A stretch of DNA of 64,000 bases, taken from CAZYME01 sp964648115. GTDB lineage: Bacteria > Pseudomonadota > Gammaproteobacteria > Legionellales > Legionellaceae. Location: contig CAZYME010000005.1 in assembly GCA_964648115.1 (NCBI GenBank), forward strand, positions 1 to 64,000, in the 5' to 3' direction. The first letter of the stretch is position 1, and every line of letters begins with the position of its first letter. The notes under the pieces were generated by a model. That model saw nothing but the letters and a program-made list of their open reading frames with translations, did no database searches and was not told the origin of the DNA. This document shows positions 24,395 through 33,497 of the stretch, one piece after another. Both the position numbers and the translations under genes were made by a program.

Positions 24395-25233
24395 GCTGGC
24401 ACATCCTCCTTGTTTTTACCGAATAGGCGGCGCAATAATCCTTTGCGCTCATTATTTAGAAAACGCATGGGCCGTTCTTCCCCAAGGAATCTTGCGATGG
24501 CATCTTGGTAAGCATGCCCTGCATCACTTGTTTCATCGAGAATAACAGGCGTTCCAGTGTTGGACGCTTTAAGTACAGCTTTAGATTCAGGAATAATACC
24601 AATAAGTGGAATCGCAAGAATGTCTTTAACATCCTGAACGGACAGCATTTCCCCTTTCTCAACACGCTCAGGGTCATAGCGAGTAAGTAATAAATGCTCT
24701 TTAATTGGTGAGTTGCTTTCAATAGCGCGTTTGGTCTTACTGGCTAGGATACCTAAAATCCTATCAGAATCCCTTACGGAGGATACTTCAGGATTGGTGA
24801 CAATAATTGCCTCATCAGCAAAATACATCGCCATCATAGCTCCAGACTCGATACCCGCAGGTGAGTCGCATACAATATATTCAAATTCTTGGGCTAATTC
24901 GTTCAGAACTTTCTCGACACCTTCTAGCGTCAACGCATCTTTATCGCGCGTTTGCGAGGCGGGTAAAATGCTCAGTGAAGGAAGGCGCTTATCTTTAATT
25001 AATGTCTGTTTTAAACTGGCTTCACCATTGATAACGTTGATGAAATCATACACAACTCGGCGCTCACAACCCATAATAATGTCAAGGTTTCGTAGCCCAA
25101 TATCAAAATCAATGACCACCGTTTTATGGCCCCGCATCGCTAATCCCGAAGCTATGGCCGCAGAAGACGTGGTCTTTCCCACACCACCTTTACCTGAAGT
25201 AATAACGATAATTTTAGCCAACGCTGAGCCCAT
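24391..25233 (-). CDS. minD: Septum site-determining ATPase MinD
   Basis: MinD is the membrane-binding ParA-type ATPase of the Min system. It has the deviant Walker A KGGVGKTT, the Walker B-type IVCDSPAGIESGA, and a C-terminal amphipathic membrane-targeting helix (KGLLRRLFGK). With the ATG at 25233 it has 280 residues, but AAGGG lies directly against that ATG. A TTG at 25221 is better spaced (about 11 bases) and would give the usual N-terminus (M)AKIIVITSGKGG. The partner inhibitor MinC is not upstream; the next gene diverges. Confidence 0.96.
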   Translation of the reverse strand: MGSALAKIIVITSGKGGVGKTTSSAAIASGLAMRGHKTVVIDFDIGLRNLDIIMGCERRVVYDFINVINGEASLKQTLIKDKRLPSLSILPASQTRDKDALTLEGVEKVLNELAQEFEYIVCDSPAGIESGAMMAMYFADEAIIVTNPEVSSVRDSDRILGILASKTKRAIESNSPIKEHLLLTRYDPERVEKGEMLSVQDVKDILAIPLIGIIPESKAVLKASNTGTPVILDETSDAGHAYQDAIARFLGEERPMRFLNNERKGLLRRLFGKNKEDVPA

Positions 25234-25394
25234 CCCTTAATTAAACGATTGAACAAGATTGTTTCCAGTGTACACGTTATTACTAAGTATATTCAACAGC
25301 AAAAAAAAACATATTATTGAGAGGTTTAAAGGGGTATTTGATCCCTGCATTTTTATAAAATCATAAGGCAAAATATTATCCATGTATCTCATTT

Positions 25395-25423
25395 TTGACA
25401 GCTTAATTTAAAAAACATACAAT
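25395..25423 (+). promoter_or_regulatory. Strong sigma70 promoter upstream of the 309-aa membrane protein
   Basis: Consensus TTGACA (25395-25400), 17-base spacer, TACAAT (25418-25423). The predicted start near 25430 leaves a leader of about 33 bases before the ATG at 25463, which has AAGGAAG upstream. Confidence 0.75.
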
Positions 25424-25462
25424 GTGTCTTTTTATAGGGTATATTTTAAGGAAGCTTAGACT

Positions 25463-26392
25463 ATGAGTAACTATGGTTATTATTTAGATCTTGATTCTGG
25501 TGATTTTTTTGCCAGAAATTTTTCCTTATTTGCCAATCGAAAAAATAATCTTTTGTATGGCGAAGAGCATGTACGAGTCGACACTACTTTTCCTGCGGCT
25601 CCTTTAGAGTCAGTCCGTGATTTTCAAAATAAACTGAAAGCACCTTTAGTTATGGCTATCGTTTCCTCAGGGCTCATCCTAACCTCCGTTTTAAGTTTTG
25701 TTAAAAACAGTGTTTTGGCCATCATAAATGTATTGGTCTTTGATTTTGAGCAAGTTGGCACGTTTTGTATTAAGGCGTTTATCGATATTATGGCGGCTTG
25801 CTACGCGGCTCTTTCGATTATCATGGATGTGAGCTACTCATTCGTCACTCTTATTGCTCAAACGATGATAACGGGTTATGTGCTAGTGACTAAGGGTGAG
25901 TGGTGGGAAGTAACACAGGATCTTGTAAATGAAGATACGATAGGGTTTTCAGAGTCTTTCCTAGAAACCAGTTGTTCTGCTATGAAAGATCTTTTAAATC
26001 AAGAAGACGGTTTAGAGAACTATCTAGAAAATACGAATGGCTTTTTCCAGCCGTTTAACTCGGATGTTCGAGCACACTTGAAAGCGCCTTTAGTCGTCCC
26101 CGTTTCTTGTCTTACCGGCATGCTAGGGATGACCTTAGGGATGGTTACACACATTACACTAGCCACGATAAATCTTGCTGTGTTTGATTTTAGGCAGGCT
26201 TGGGTAGACACAAAAATAGCCTGTCATAATTTTGAAAGCGCAATTTTCTTTGTGTTCATGGCTATAGCTGATACCCTGTATGCTACAACAAAACTGATTA
26301 CTCGTGCCTTAACAACGGCTAACTATGCAGTGGGGGACGCCATAGATCGTTATCGAGAACCAGCTAATCCGAGTATACTTCTACCTTCATAG
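25463..26392 (+). CDS. Unknown membrane protein with duplicated halves, 309 aa
   Basis: I do not recognise the family. The protein consists of two similar halves. KLKAPLVMAIVSSGLILTSV...INVLVFDFEQ (about 57-95) corresponds to HLKAPLVVPVSCLTGMLGMT...INLAVFDFRQA (about 206-245), each followed by another hydrophobic stretch. That suggests four to six membrane spans or re-entrant helices. The N-terminus (MSNYGYYLDLDSGDFFARN) is polar and there is no signal peptide. It has its own strong promoter and stands between the divergent minD and guaB. Its function is unknown; an accessory, possibly host-interaction, role is only a guess. Confidence 0.7.
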   Translation: MSNYGYYLDLDSGDFFARNFSLFANRKNNLLYGEEHVRVDTTFPAAPLESVRDFQNKLKAPLVMAIVSSGLILTSVLSFVKNSVLAIINVLVFDFEQVGTFCIKAFIDIMAACYAALSIIMDVSYSFVTLIAQTMITGYVLVTKGEWWEVTQDLVNEDTIGFSESFLETSCSAMKDLLNQEDGLENYLENTNGFFQPFNSDVRAHLKAPLVVPVSCLTGMLGMTLGMVTHITLATINLAVFDFRQAWVDTKIACHNFESAIFFVFMAIADTLYATTKLITRALTTANYAVGDAIDRYREPANPSILLPS

Positions 26393-26439
26393 GTTTTGTG
26401 GTTTCCTCAAGAGCAGCAACATAAATACAGGAGTAGAGT

Positions 26440-27915
26440 ATGTCACTTTCTATCATACAACAGGCATTAACTTTTGATGATGTTTTGTTGGTCCCTGCGC
26501 ACTCCAACATTCTTCCCAAAGATGTGTTACTTAAAACCCGTTTGACACGCGATATTGAATTAAATATGCCGTTAATTTCTGCTGCTATGGATACGGTCAC
26601 CGAAGCTCGTTTGGCCATTGCAATGGCGCAGGAGGGTGGCATAGGTATCATTCATAAAAACATGAGCCATGCATCTCAAGCGGACGAAGTGAGAAAAGTT
26701 AAAAAATTTGAAAGCGGAATGGTTAAAGACCCTATCTCAGTACCACCTACAATGACAGTTAAAGAGTTACTAGAGGTTATGGCACGCTATAATTTTTCTG
26801 GCATGCCTGTAGTTGATGGTGAGTATTTGATAGGAATTGTTACTAGTCGCGATATTCGTTTTGAAACGAATCTATCGTTACCCGTATCAGCAGTAATGAC
26901 GCCGAAAGACCGTTTAGTAACGGTGAAAGAAGGGGCTACCCGTGAAGAAGTTCGAAGCCTCTTACACAAACACCGTATTGAAAAACTACTCGTAGTCAAT
27001 GATGCGTTCTATTTACGCGGCTTAATTACGGTGAAAGACATTCAAAAGGCGAAAGAAAATCCTTATGCTTGTAAAGATAGTGCAGAGCAATTGCGTGTGG
27101 GAGCGGCTGTTGGTGTGGGACCCGGAACCGATGAGCGCGTTGTGGCACTTGTTGATGCAGGTGTTGATGTGCTGATCGTTGATACGGCTCATGGGCATTC
27201 ACAAGGTGTATTAGAGCGCGTCAAATGGATAAAGCAGCGATTTCCCAATATACAGGTCATCGGAGGAAATATTGCAACGGCAGCTGCCGCAAAGGATTTG
27301 GTCGCCGCGGGTGCGGATGCAGTTAAGGTAGGGATTGGACCTGGTTCCATCTGTACAACTAGAATTGTTACTGGAGTAGGTGTTCCTCAGATTTCAGCCA
27401 TTGCTAATGTGGCAGCAGGCTTAAAAGGCCGAGTCCCCGTGATTGCTGACGGGGGGATTCGTTTTTCAGGTGATGTGTGCAAAGCATTAGCGGCTGGTGC
27501 TTCGACGGTAATGCTGGGCAGTATGTTTGCAGGTACCGAAGAATCTCCTGGTGAGATAGAGCTTTATCAGGGACGCACTTATAAAAATTATAGGGGCATG
27601 GGCTCTCTTGGTGCGATGTCGCAAGCGCAGGGCTCAAGTGACCGTTATTTCCAAGATATTAATCAAGGGACTGACAAATTAGTTCCTGAGGGCATTGAAG
27701 GTCGGGTGCCTTATAAAGGGTCTGTCCAAAGTATTATTCAACAAATTTTGGGTGGACTGCGTTCTTGCATGGGTTATGTCGGGTCAGGCACTATTAGCGC
27801 CTTACATAAAAATGCTGAGTTTGTTCAAGTAACCAATGCTGGGATGCGGGAATCACACGTGCATGATGTTAGCATCACCAAGCAAGCTCCAAACTATCAA
27901 GTCGATAACTTATGA
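26440..27915 (+). CDS. guaB: IMP dehydrogenase
   Basis: GuaB oxidises IMP to XMP with NAD, the committed step of GMP synthesis. At 491 residues it is full length. The barrel begins LTFDDVLLVPAHSNI, and two CBS domains are inserted at about 95-205 (MVKDPISVPPTMTVKELL, VMTPKDRLVTV). The catalytic cysteine sits in GPGSICTTRIVTGVGVPQ and the mobile flap in YRGMGSLGAM. A GGAG site lies before the ATG. Its end overlaps guaA by four bases. Confidence 0.97.
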   Translation: MSLSIIQQALTFDDVLLVPAHSNILPKDVLLKTRLTRDIELNMPLISAAMDTVTEARLAIAMAQEGGIGIIHKNMSHASQADEVRKVKKFESGMVKDPISVPPTMTVKELLEVMARYNFSGMPVVDGEYLIGIVTSRDIRFETNLSLPVSAVMTPKDRLVTVKEGATREEVRSLLHKHRIEKLLVVNDAFYLRGLITVKDIQKAKENPYACKDSAEQLRVGAAVGVGPGTDERVVALVDAGVDVLIVDTAHGHSQGVLERVKWIKQRFPNIQVIGGNIATAAAAKDLVAAGADAVKVGIGPGSICTTRIVTGVGVPQISAIANVAAGLKGRVPVIADGGIRFSGDVCKALAAGASTVMLGSMFAGTEESPGEIELYQGRTYKNYRGMGSLGAMSQAQGSSDRYFQDINQGTDKLVPEGIEGRVPYKGSVQSIIQQILGGLRSCMGYVGSGTISALHKNAEFVQVTNAGMRESHVHDVSITKQAPNYQVDNL

Positions 27916-29483
27916 AAGATGTAAAACAAAAACGCATTATTATTCTAGACTTCGGTTCTCAATATACACAGCTAATCGGTAGACGTGTGCGGGAGCTGGG
28001 GGTTTATTGCGAAATTTATCCTTTTAATGTGGATGTGAAAAAATTACAAGAATTCGCTCCTTGTGGTCTCATTTTGTCAGGTGGCCCTGCCACAGTTACG
28101 GAAATTACTAACCCGAGAGCGCCTGAGTGGGTTTTTCAAGCCGGTATTCCTATATTAGGTATTTGTTATGGCATGCAAACCATTGCTGCTCAGTTAGGGG
28201 GCCAAGTTGCCTCCTCCAATATCCGGGAGTTTGGTTATGCTGAGATGGCTCTGCATGGGCAAAGCCATCTTTTAAGTGATATAGAAGATAAGCTAACCTC
28301 TGCCGGTGAGTCTTTACTAGATGTATGGATGAGCCATGGAGACAAAGTTACCGCATTACCCCCAGGTTTTAATACCATTTGCAGCACGCAAAATGCCCCC
28401 ATTGCTGGCATGGCAGATGAATCTCGCAATTGGTACGGTTTGCAATTTCACCCAGAAGTAACCCATACCCCTCAAGGTTTGAGAATTTTAAAACGTTTTG
28501 TTGTTGATATTTGTCAGGCAGATACAGAATGGACCTCTGGGAATATTATTGAACAGGCCATTGAAAGCATTAGAAAGCGGGTGGGAAAAGAAAAAGTTTT
28601 GCTTGGCCTTTCTGGCGGAGTAGATTCATCCGTGGTAGCTGCATTACTCCATCGGGCGATTGGTGAACAGCTGATATGCGTATTTGTTGACACGGGGCTT
28701 TTGCGTCTTAATGAAGCAGAACAAGTGCTGGCTATGTTTAAACAGCATATGGGGATTAATATCATTGCAGTGAATGCCGAAGAAAGATTTCTGCAGGCAT
28801 TACACGGTGTGGATTGCCCTGAGCAAAAACGAAAAATTATAGGGCGGACGTTTATCGAGGTATTCGATGAGGAAGCCAAGCGTATTCCTGAAGTAAAATG
28901 GTTGGCGCAGGGCACGATTTATCCTGATGTAATTGAGTCTGCAGGAACAAACGGTGCTGCGGAGGTTATTAAATCTCATCATAATGTTGCTGGTTTACCA
29001 GAAACCATGAATTTGAAACTCCTGGAGCCGATACGAGAGTTGTTTAAGGATGAGGTGCGAAAAGTTGGCCTTGAGTTGGGCTTGCCTTACGACATGGTTT
29101 ATCGTCATCCATTTCCAGGCCCAGGCTTAGGGGTGAGGATTCTTGGAAAAGTGGAAAAAAAATATGCTGATATTTTGCGGCAAGCTGATGCTATTTTCCT
29201 TGAGGAATTGCATGGGGCAAATTTATACCAAAAAGTAAGCCAAGCCTTTGCAGTTTTTCTGCCCGTTAAGAGCGTAGGTGTGATGGGGGATGGCAGGCGT
29301 TATGATTATGTAATTTGCTTGCGCGCAGTTGAAACGATTGATTTTATGACTGCTCATTGGGCTCAATTGCCCTGGGATTTTTTAGCGCGAGTATCTAATC
29401 GTATTATCAATGAAGTTAGTGGAGTATCAAGAGTAACCTACGATATATCAGGAAAGCCCCCGGCGACAATTGAATGGGAATGA
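27912..29483 (+). CDS. guaA: GMP synthase (glutamine-hydrolysing)
   Basis: GuaA aminates XMP to GMP using ATP and glutamine. 523 residues: an N-terminal class I amidotransferase (IILDFGSQYTQLI; GICYGMQ with nucleophile Cys; LQFHPEVTHT with His/Glu), the ATP-pyrophosphatase P-loop GLSGGVDSS (about 234-242), and the C-terminal dimerisation domain with RHPFPGPGLGVR and TYDISGKPPATIEWE. Start ATG overlaps the guaB stop. The gene forms an operon guaB-guaA-tadA. Confidence 0.97.
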   Translation: MKDVKQKRIIILDFGSQYTQLIGRRVRELGVYCEIYPFNVDVKKLQEFAPCGLILSGGPATVTEITNPRAPEWVFQAGIPILGICYGMQTIAAQLGGQVASSNIREFGYAEMALHGQSHLLSDIEDKLTSAGESLLDVWMSHGDKVTALPPGFNTICSTQNAPIAGMADESRNWYGLQFHPEVTHTPQGLRILKRFVVDICQADTEWTSGNIIEQAIESIRKRVGKEKVLLGLSGGVDSSVVAALLHRAIGEQLICVFVDTGLLRLNEAEQVLAMFKQHMGINIIAVNAEERFLQALHGVDCPEQKRKIIGRTFIEVFDEEAKRIPEVKWLAQGTIYPDVIESAGTNGAAEVIKSHHNVAGLPETMNLKLLEPIRELFKDEVRKVGLELGLPYDMVYRHPFPGPGLGVRILGKVEKKYADILRQADAIFLEELHGANLYQKVSQAFAVFLPVKSVGVMGDGRRYDYVICLRAVETIDFMTAHWAQLPWDFLARVSNRIINEVSGVSRVTYDISGKPPATIEWE

Positions 29484-29929
29484 ACGACCTTTTTTGGATG
29501 AAAGAGGCTTTTGTTTTGGCTTTGAGGGCACAAGAGCAGGGGGAGGTGCCAGTAGGGGCTATCCTTGTTGATGAAAGCAACAAAATTATTGGTAGGGGTT
29601 GGAATCAGGTATTGCAAACCAACGATCCTACAGCTCACGCTGAAATTTTAGCGCTCAGAGAAGCGGGGGCGCAGACCCAGAATTATCGCTTACAAAACAC
29701 CACTCTTTATGTAACGCTAGAACCTTGCTGTATGTGTGCTGGAGCGTTGGTGCATGCCCGTATTCAACGATTAGTATTTGCAACCCGAGATTTTAAAGTA
29801 GGTGCTGCCGGATCTGTTTTCAATTTACTACAGGGAGGGGCTTTAAATCATCAAGTACAAATTGACGAAGGCGTTTTACAGCACGAATGCGCGAGTCTTT
29901 TGTTGGATTTTTTTAAGGCTAGAAGATAG
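29474..29929 (+). CDS. tadA: tRNA-specific adenosine deaminase TadA
   Basis: TadA converts adenosine 34 of tRNA-Arg(ACG) to inosine. The zinc site is complete: His55 with catalytic Glu57 in TAHAEILAL, and Cys85/Cys88 in EPCCMCAGA. The 151-residue length is normal. Two ATGs are possible, 29474 and 29480; both overlap the guaA end, so translation is coupled. The third position in the guaBA operon ties nucleotide synthesis to tRNA modification only by location. Confidence 0.94.
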   Translation: MGMNDLFWMKEAFVLALRAQEQGEVPVGAILVDESNKIIGRGWNQVLQTNDPTAHAEILALREAGAQTQNYRLQNTTLYVTLEPCCMCAGALVHARIQRLVFATRDFKVGAAGSVFNLLQGGALNHQVQIDEGVLQHECASLLLDFFKARR

Positions 29930-29962
29930 ATTTTATCCACTCACCTGGCACCCATTCTGGTT

Positions 29963-30110
29963 CCTTCGCCCCGCGAGGGGAGAAGGTGCCCGACAGGGCG
30001 GATGAGGGGTGATTAAAATAATCTATAATAAAAAATGTATTTTTTAATTTGATCTACCCTCACATGCCTTGTCGGGCATCCTCTCCCATCAATGGGCGAG
30101 GAGCCTACGA
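29963..30110. repeat. Repeat 'TTCGCCCCGCGAGGGGAGAAGG'
   Basis: CCTTCGCCCCGCGAGGGGAG is followed by AAGGTGCCCGACAGGGCGGA and TGAGGGGTGAT. A partly inverted echo (CCCTCACATGCCTTGTCGGGC ... CTCTCCCATCAATGGGCGAGGAGCC) runs to 30110. The same element is at 63268-63440. It fills the gap between the convergent tadA and glnD. Confidence 0.75.
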
Positions 30111-30132
30111 TTCACCTAACAGGGCACGTTCG

Positions 30133-32748
30133 TTACTTCACCTCCGAAAAACTCTGCGTAGTCCTATTCGTAAGCTCATCAATAAGCTTATTGCGCAGTT
30201 CCTGTTGTTCTTCCAGCGTTAATTTTTTCCCCTCTTTATTGCTAATATAAAACATATCCTCAACACGCTCCCCAGCGGTAACAATCTTGGCATTGTGCAG
30301 ATATATTTTTTCTTTAAAAAAAACGCGGCTAATGCTTGCAAGTAAACCAGACCTATCACTGGTAACTAAAAATAAGCATGTGTGCTGGTTCTCAGCGTCT
30401 TCTGTATAAGTAATTTGTGGAGTTAAATTAAAATGAGCTTGTGTTCGCGATAATCGATACCGCGTTACAGTTGGTAATTGCTGTAGATCTGCTAAATGTT
30501 TTACCAATGCTTCCTGAATTTTAGTGATTCGCTCTTCATTAAAAAATGCCTGGTTTTTTTCATCAAGTATAATATACGTGTCTAAATCAAAATTATTATT
30601 CGTTGTTAGAATAGTAGCTTCCTGAATTGTTACATGATGATTACTTAAGACAGTCGTTGTAATTGTAAATCGCTCATCACGATGCGGCATATAAATAAAA
30701 ACTTCTGTGCCGCCTTGAGTATGGTGAGGCATAATTAAAACTAAAGGAAAGTGTTCACAGGCAAGAATGGCCTTGGTATGGTTAGCAATCACTTCGGGCG
30801 ATTCATGTAAGAAATAAGTTCCTTTAAAATTCTTCCATAGAGCATGAATAGAGGTAGGGGCTAGTCCTTGATTGATTAAAATATACAACGCTTGTTGTCT
30901 ACGTAATGTAATCAGGCTTGTTTCATCAAGCAGAGCTTTTTCCTGAAGCATGGCTTGCTTAGCTGCAAAATATAATTCTTTAAGCAAAGAATCTTTCCAT
31001 GCATTCCAAAGTGTCGGGTTTGTTCCACAAATATCAGCCACTGTAAGTAAATAAAGGTAATCCAGGTAATCTTTATCTGGGAGCTCTTGACAAAAACTAG
31101 TGATTGTTTTGGGATCATAAATGTCTTTGCGTTGGGCTGTTTGTGACATCAGCAAGTGATTTTTTACTAGCCAAACCAACAGATCTTGCTCATCTTCATT
31201 TAGGCGGTGACGCTTAGCAAATTGATGTGCCTCTATTGCGCCCAACTCAGAATGATCCCCTCCACGACCTTTAGCAATGTCATGAAAAAGGGCGCTTAGA
31301 TAGAGCACCTCTGGCTTGTTAATGGTTGGCATCAATTTAGAGCATAAGGGAAATTTCTGCGCATACTTCGGATTTAGAAAACGCACCAAATTACGTATCA
31401 CAAATAGGGTATGTTGATCCACCGTATACACATGGAAGAGATCGTATTGCATTTGCCCAGTAACTGCTGCAAAACAGTCTAAATAATGAGCGAGCACCCC
31501 ATATGCGCTCATACGTTGCAAGGCTTTATAAGGGTTTTTTGTTTTTAAAATTGCCATAAAGGTTTCTGTGGCAGATTTTGTTAAACGAAAACGTTTCGTT
31601 ATTAAATACAGGCTTTGACGAACTAGACGAATAGTGCTGGCACGTATACCTTTAATCGAGTTTTTATTTGCCACCCATAAAAAGAGTTCTAACAAAGCCT
31701 GAGGATTTTCTGTAAAAACATGGGCATGTCGAACTTCAATATAGTTATTGGATAATTGAAAGTCCTTATCCAGGGGGATTAACGCTTGTTTTTGCGCATC
31801 GACAATAGCTTCAGCGAACCATTGCAATAACATTTCATTTAATTCACGGCAACGTTTGATGACGTTAAAATAGGTTTTCATGAATTGTTCAATGGCTAGT
31901 GATTCTTTAGTGTCTTGGTAGCCGAATGTTGCGGCAAGCTTGATTTGATAATCAAACAACAAGCGCTCTTCATTTTTTTGAGCAAGCATGTGTAATGCGA
32001 AACGTACGCGCCATAAAAAATGTTGGCAATGGATTAATTCTTCATATTCTTTGTCGGTAATAAAGCCGCAATGGATACCATCGGAAAGTTTTTTAATCCC
32101 AAAATGGCGTTTGCTCACATTTAGCAATACGTGCAAATCACGCAATCCCCCTGGCCCAGATTTAACATTGGGTTCGAGGTTGTAAGCTGTTTCTGCGTAT
32201 TTTTCATAACGTAAATTTTGCTCTTCTAGCTTCGAGTAAAAATAATCATTACTAGACCACATATGCAATGGATGCGTTTGAAGAAGCAAATCCTCCATGA
32301 GTGTGCTTCGTCCACAGACTAAATGCATGTCTAGAATGCTCGATATTACACTAAGGTCATGGCTTGCAAGTTCAGCACAGGCATTTACTGTAGTAATTTG
32401 ATGACTAACTTCTAAACCAATATCCCAACAATCTTGAATAAAAAGCTGTGCTTGTTGCAAAAAAGGTTTGGTCGCCTCATCGTTATGCAATAATAATAAA
32501 TCAATATCAGAGTAAAGCTGCAATTCACGGCGCCCATAACTGCCTAATGCTAGTAAACAGCATTGATTATCTTCATCTAATCTGTGTTTTTGAAATAAAG
32601 CGATTAAAATCTTATCGATATAAGTGACTAGTGTATGGGTTATCGTGTTGATATTGGTGTGTTGGCAAAATTCTTTACACAGCTCTTCTTTAAACTGTTT
32701 AAGCGATTCTCTTAGAGAAAGATTGTCATTTTCAATAGACATTTTCAT
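30133..32748 (-). CDS. glnD: PII uridylyltransferase / uridylyl-removing enzyme
   Basis: GlnD senses glutamine and modifies PII proteins. The nucleotidyltransferase motif GSYGRRELQLYSDIDLLLLH lies near the N-terminus. The central helical part is followed by an HD domain (LFHDIAKGRGGDHSELG), which removes UMP, and two ACT domains at the C-terminus (HFPLVLIMPHHTQGG region and LFLVTSDRSGLLASISRVF). I start it at the ATG at 32748 (871 residues; 32742 is also possible). The longer frame to 32799 reads through a palindromic repeat. Identity is certain, the exact start is not. Confidence 0.93.
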   Translation of the reverse strand: MKMSIENDNLSLRESLKQFKEELCKEFCQHTNINTITHTLVTYIDKILIALFQKHRLDEDNQCCLLALGSYGRRELQLYSDIDLLLLHNDEATKPFLQQAQLFIQDCWDIGLEVSHQITTVNACAELASHDLSVISSILDMHLVCGRSTLMEDLLLQTHPLHMWSSNDYFYSKLEEQNLRYEKYAETAYNLEPNVKSGPGGLRDLHVLLNVSKRHFGIKKLSDGIHCGFITDKEYEELIHCQHFLWRVRFALHMLAQKNEERLLFDYQIKLAATFGYQDTKESLAIEQFMKTYFNVIKRCRELNEMLLQWFAEAIVDAQKQALIPLDKDFQLSNNYIEVRHAHVFTENPQALLELFLWVANKNSIKGIRASTIRLVRQSLYLITKRFRLTKSATETFMAILKTKNPYKALQRMSAYGVLAHYLDCFAAVTGQMQYDLFHVYTVDQHTLFVIRNLVRFLNPKYAQKFPLCSKLMPTINKPEVLYLSALFHDIAKGRGGDHSELGAIEAHQFAKRHRLNEDEQDLLVWLVKNHLLMSQTAQRKDIYDPKTITSFCQELPDKDYLDYLYLLTVADICGTNPTLWNAWKDSLLKELYFAAKQAMLQEKALLDETSLITLRRQQALYILINQGLAPTSIHALWKNFKGTYFLHESPEVIANHTKAILACEHFPLVLIMPHHTQGGTEVFIYMPHRDERFTITTTVLSNHHVTIQEATILTTNNNFDLDTYIILDEKNQAFFNEERITKIQEALVKHLADLQQLPTVTRYRLSRTQAHFNLTPQITYTEDAENQHTCLFLVTSDRSGLLASISRVFFKEKIYLHNAKIVTAGERVEDMFYISNKEGKKLTLEEQQELRNKLIDELTNRTTQSFSEVK

Positions 32749-32771
32749 ATACGCCGTTTGATTGGTGGCGC

Positions 32772-32880
32772 TTCGCGCAGTTGTTGGGCCTAGGCTCAAC
32801 CTACATAGAGATGTTCTTTCTACTACAAATTTGAAACGTAGGTTGGTTCATTGACTCAACAAGCGCACGAAGTGCCACAT
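32772..32880. repeat. Repeat family 'GTAGGTTGGGYCATGRCCCAAC', inverted pair
   Basis: Two related copies face each other: TTGGGCCTAGGCTCAACCTA and, after about 35 bases, ACGTAGGTTGGTTCATTGAC followed by TCAACAAGCGCACGAAG. They fill the gap between glnD and the Spy-like gene and create an apparent but false N-terminal extension of glnD (codons reading LGPTTARSATNQT). Confidence 0.7.
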
Positions 32881-32893
32881 ATATATGTTTTTT

Positions 32894-33319
32894 CTATTGC
32901 TTGCGATTTTTTTCCCAACCTTTCACCATTTCATCGTATTTTGCTTTTTGTTGAGCGGTTAGAATATTGTAGACCTGTTGTTTAACCATAATCTTGTTTT
33001 TTATTAAAGAGGACATAATTTCTTTTTTCTGGCTGAGTAGCGTTTCTAGTTTTGCTTCATCTAACTTATCAGCCTTGCCGAGCTCTTGAATTTGATGATC
33101 AACTACCACCAATTCCTTCTTTTTTGCAGCCCTTAAAACACTTGCTTGATCCCGTATTGCGTTAATTTGTGTTTGTTGCTCAGGGGTTAAATCAAGTTTT
33201 TTAAATAATTTGCAGGAGCATGGCTTACTAGCTTTTGTAGTAGAGCTATTAGCAAATATTACTTGGCTGCATGTAACAGAGGCGACGAGCGCCAATACCC
33301 ATATTATTTTGCGGTTCAT
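32894..33319 (-). CDS. Spy/CpxP-like periplasmic protein
   Basis: Start set at the ATG at 33319 (AAGGAAG five bases upstream), 141 residues. A signal peptide (MNRKIIWVLALVASVTCSQVIFA) is followed by a Cys-x-Cys (PCSCKLFKKL) and two LTxxQ-type motifs, LTPEQQTQI and LTAQQKAKYDEM, in an all-helical mature protein. LTxxQ proteins (Spy, CpxP) are small envelope-stress chaperones or metal-responsive proteins; this one probably acts in the periplasm. It stands alone on the minus strand, upstream of the divergent rpsB. Confidence 0.8.
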   Translation of the reverse strand: MNRKIIWVLALVASVTCSQVIFANSSTTKASKPCSCKLFKKLDLTPEQQTQINAIRDQASVLRAAKKKELVVVDHQIQELGKADKLDEAKLETLLSQKKEIMSSLIKNKIMVKQQVYNILTAQQKAKYDEMVKGWEKNRKQ

Positions 33320-33370
33320 TTTGCTTCCTTGTAATTTAATGTGTAGATCTAACATTATTATGCATTTAGA

Positions 33371-33399
33371 TTGCCGGTAGCAAGCAATTGTGATATAAA
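33371..33399 (+). promoter_or_regulatory. Promoter of the rpsB operon
   Basis: TTGCCG (33371-33376), 17-base spacer, TATAAA (33394-33399) with an extended -10 TGA just before it. Followed by GCGCGC, a GC-rich discriminator typical of stringently controlled ribosomal promoters. It leaves a leader of about 90 bases. Confidence 0.7.
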
Positions 33400-33406
33400 T
33401 AGCGCG

Positions 33407-33497
33407 CTTTTAACTACACACACGTTTCGTCACATGCGGCGGGGTCCCTTAAGGGTGTCGTATGGGAAATGTGGAGGCATAACCCTGGAGAATAGAT
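33407..33497 (+). promoter_or_regulatory. rpsB leader (possible S2 autoregulatory region)
   Basis: An untranslated leader with the hairpin GGTCCCTTAAGGGTGTC (AAGGG/CCCTT pairing) and a GTGGAGGCATAACCCTGGAG tract before the ATG. In E. coli, S2 represses its own rpsB-tsf message through the leader. The placement fits, but I cannot confirm a conserved fold by eye. Confidence 0.4.

Noticed and set aside
24713..25240. Plus-strand 175-codon frame over minD
   Set aside because: Antisense shadow of a certain gene (minD).
32749..32799. N-terminal extension of glnD
   Set aside because: Codons derive from the 'GTAGGTTGGG' repeat, and family length fits the later start.
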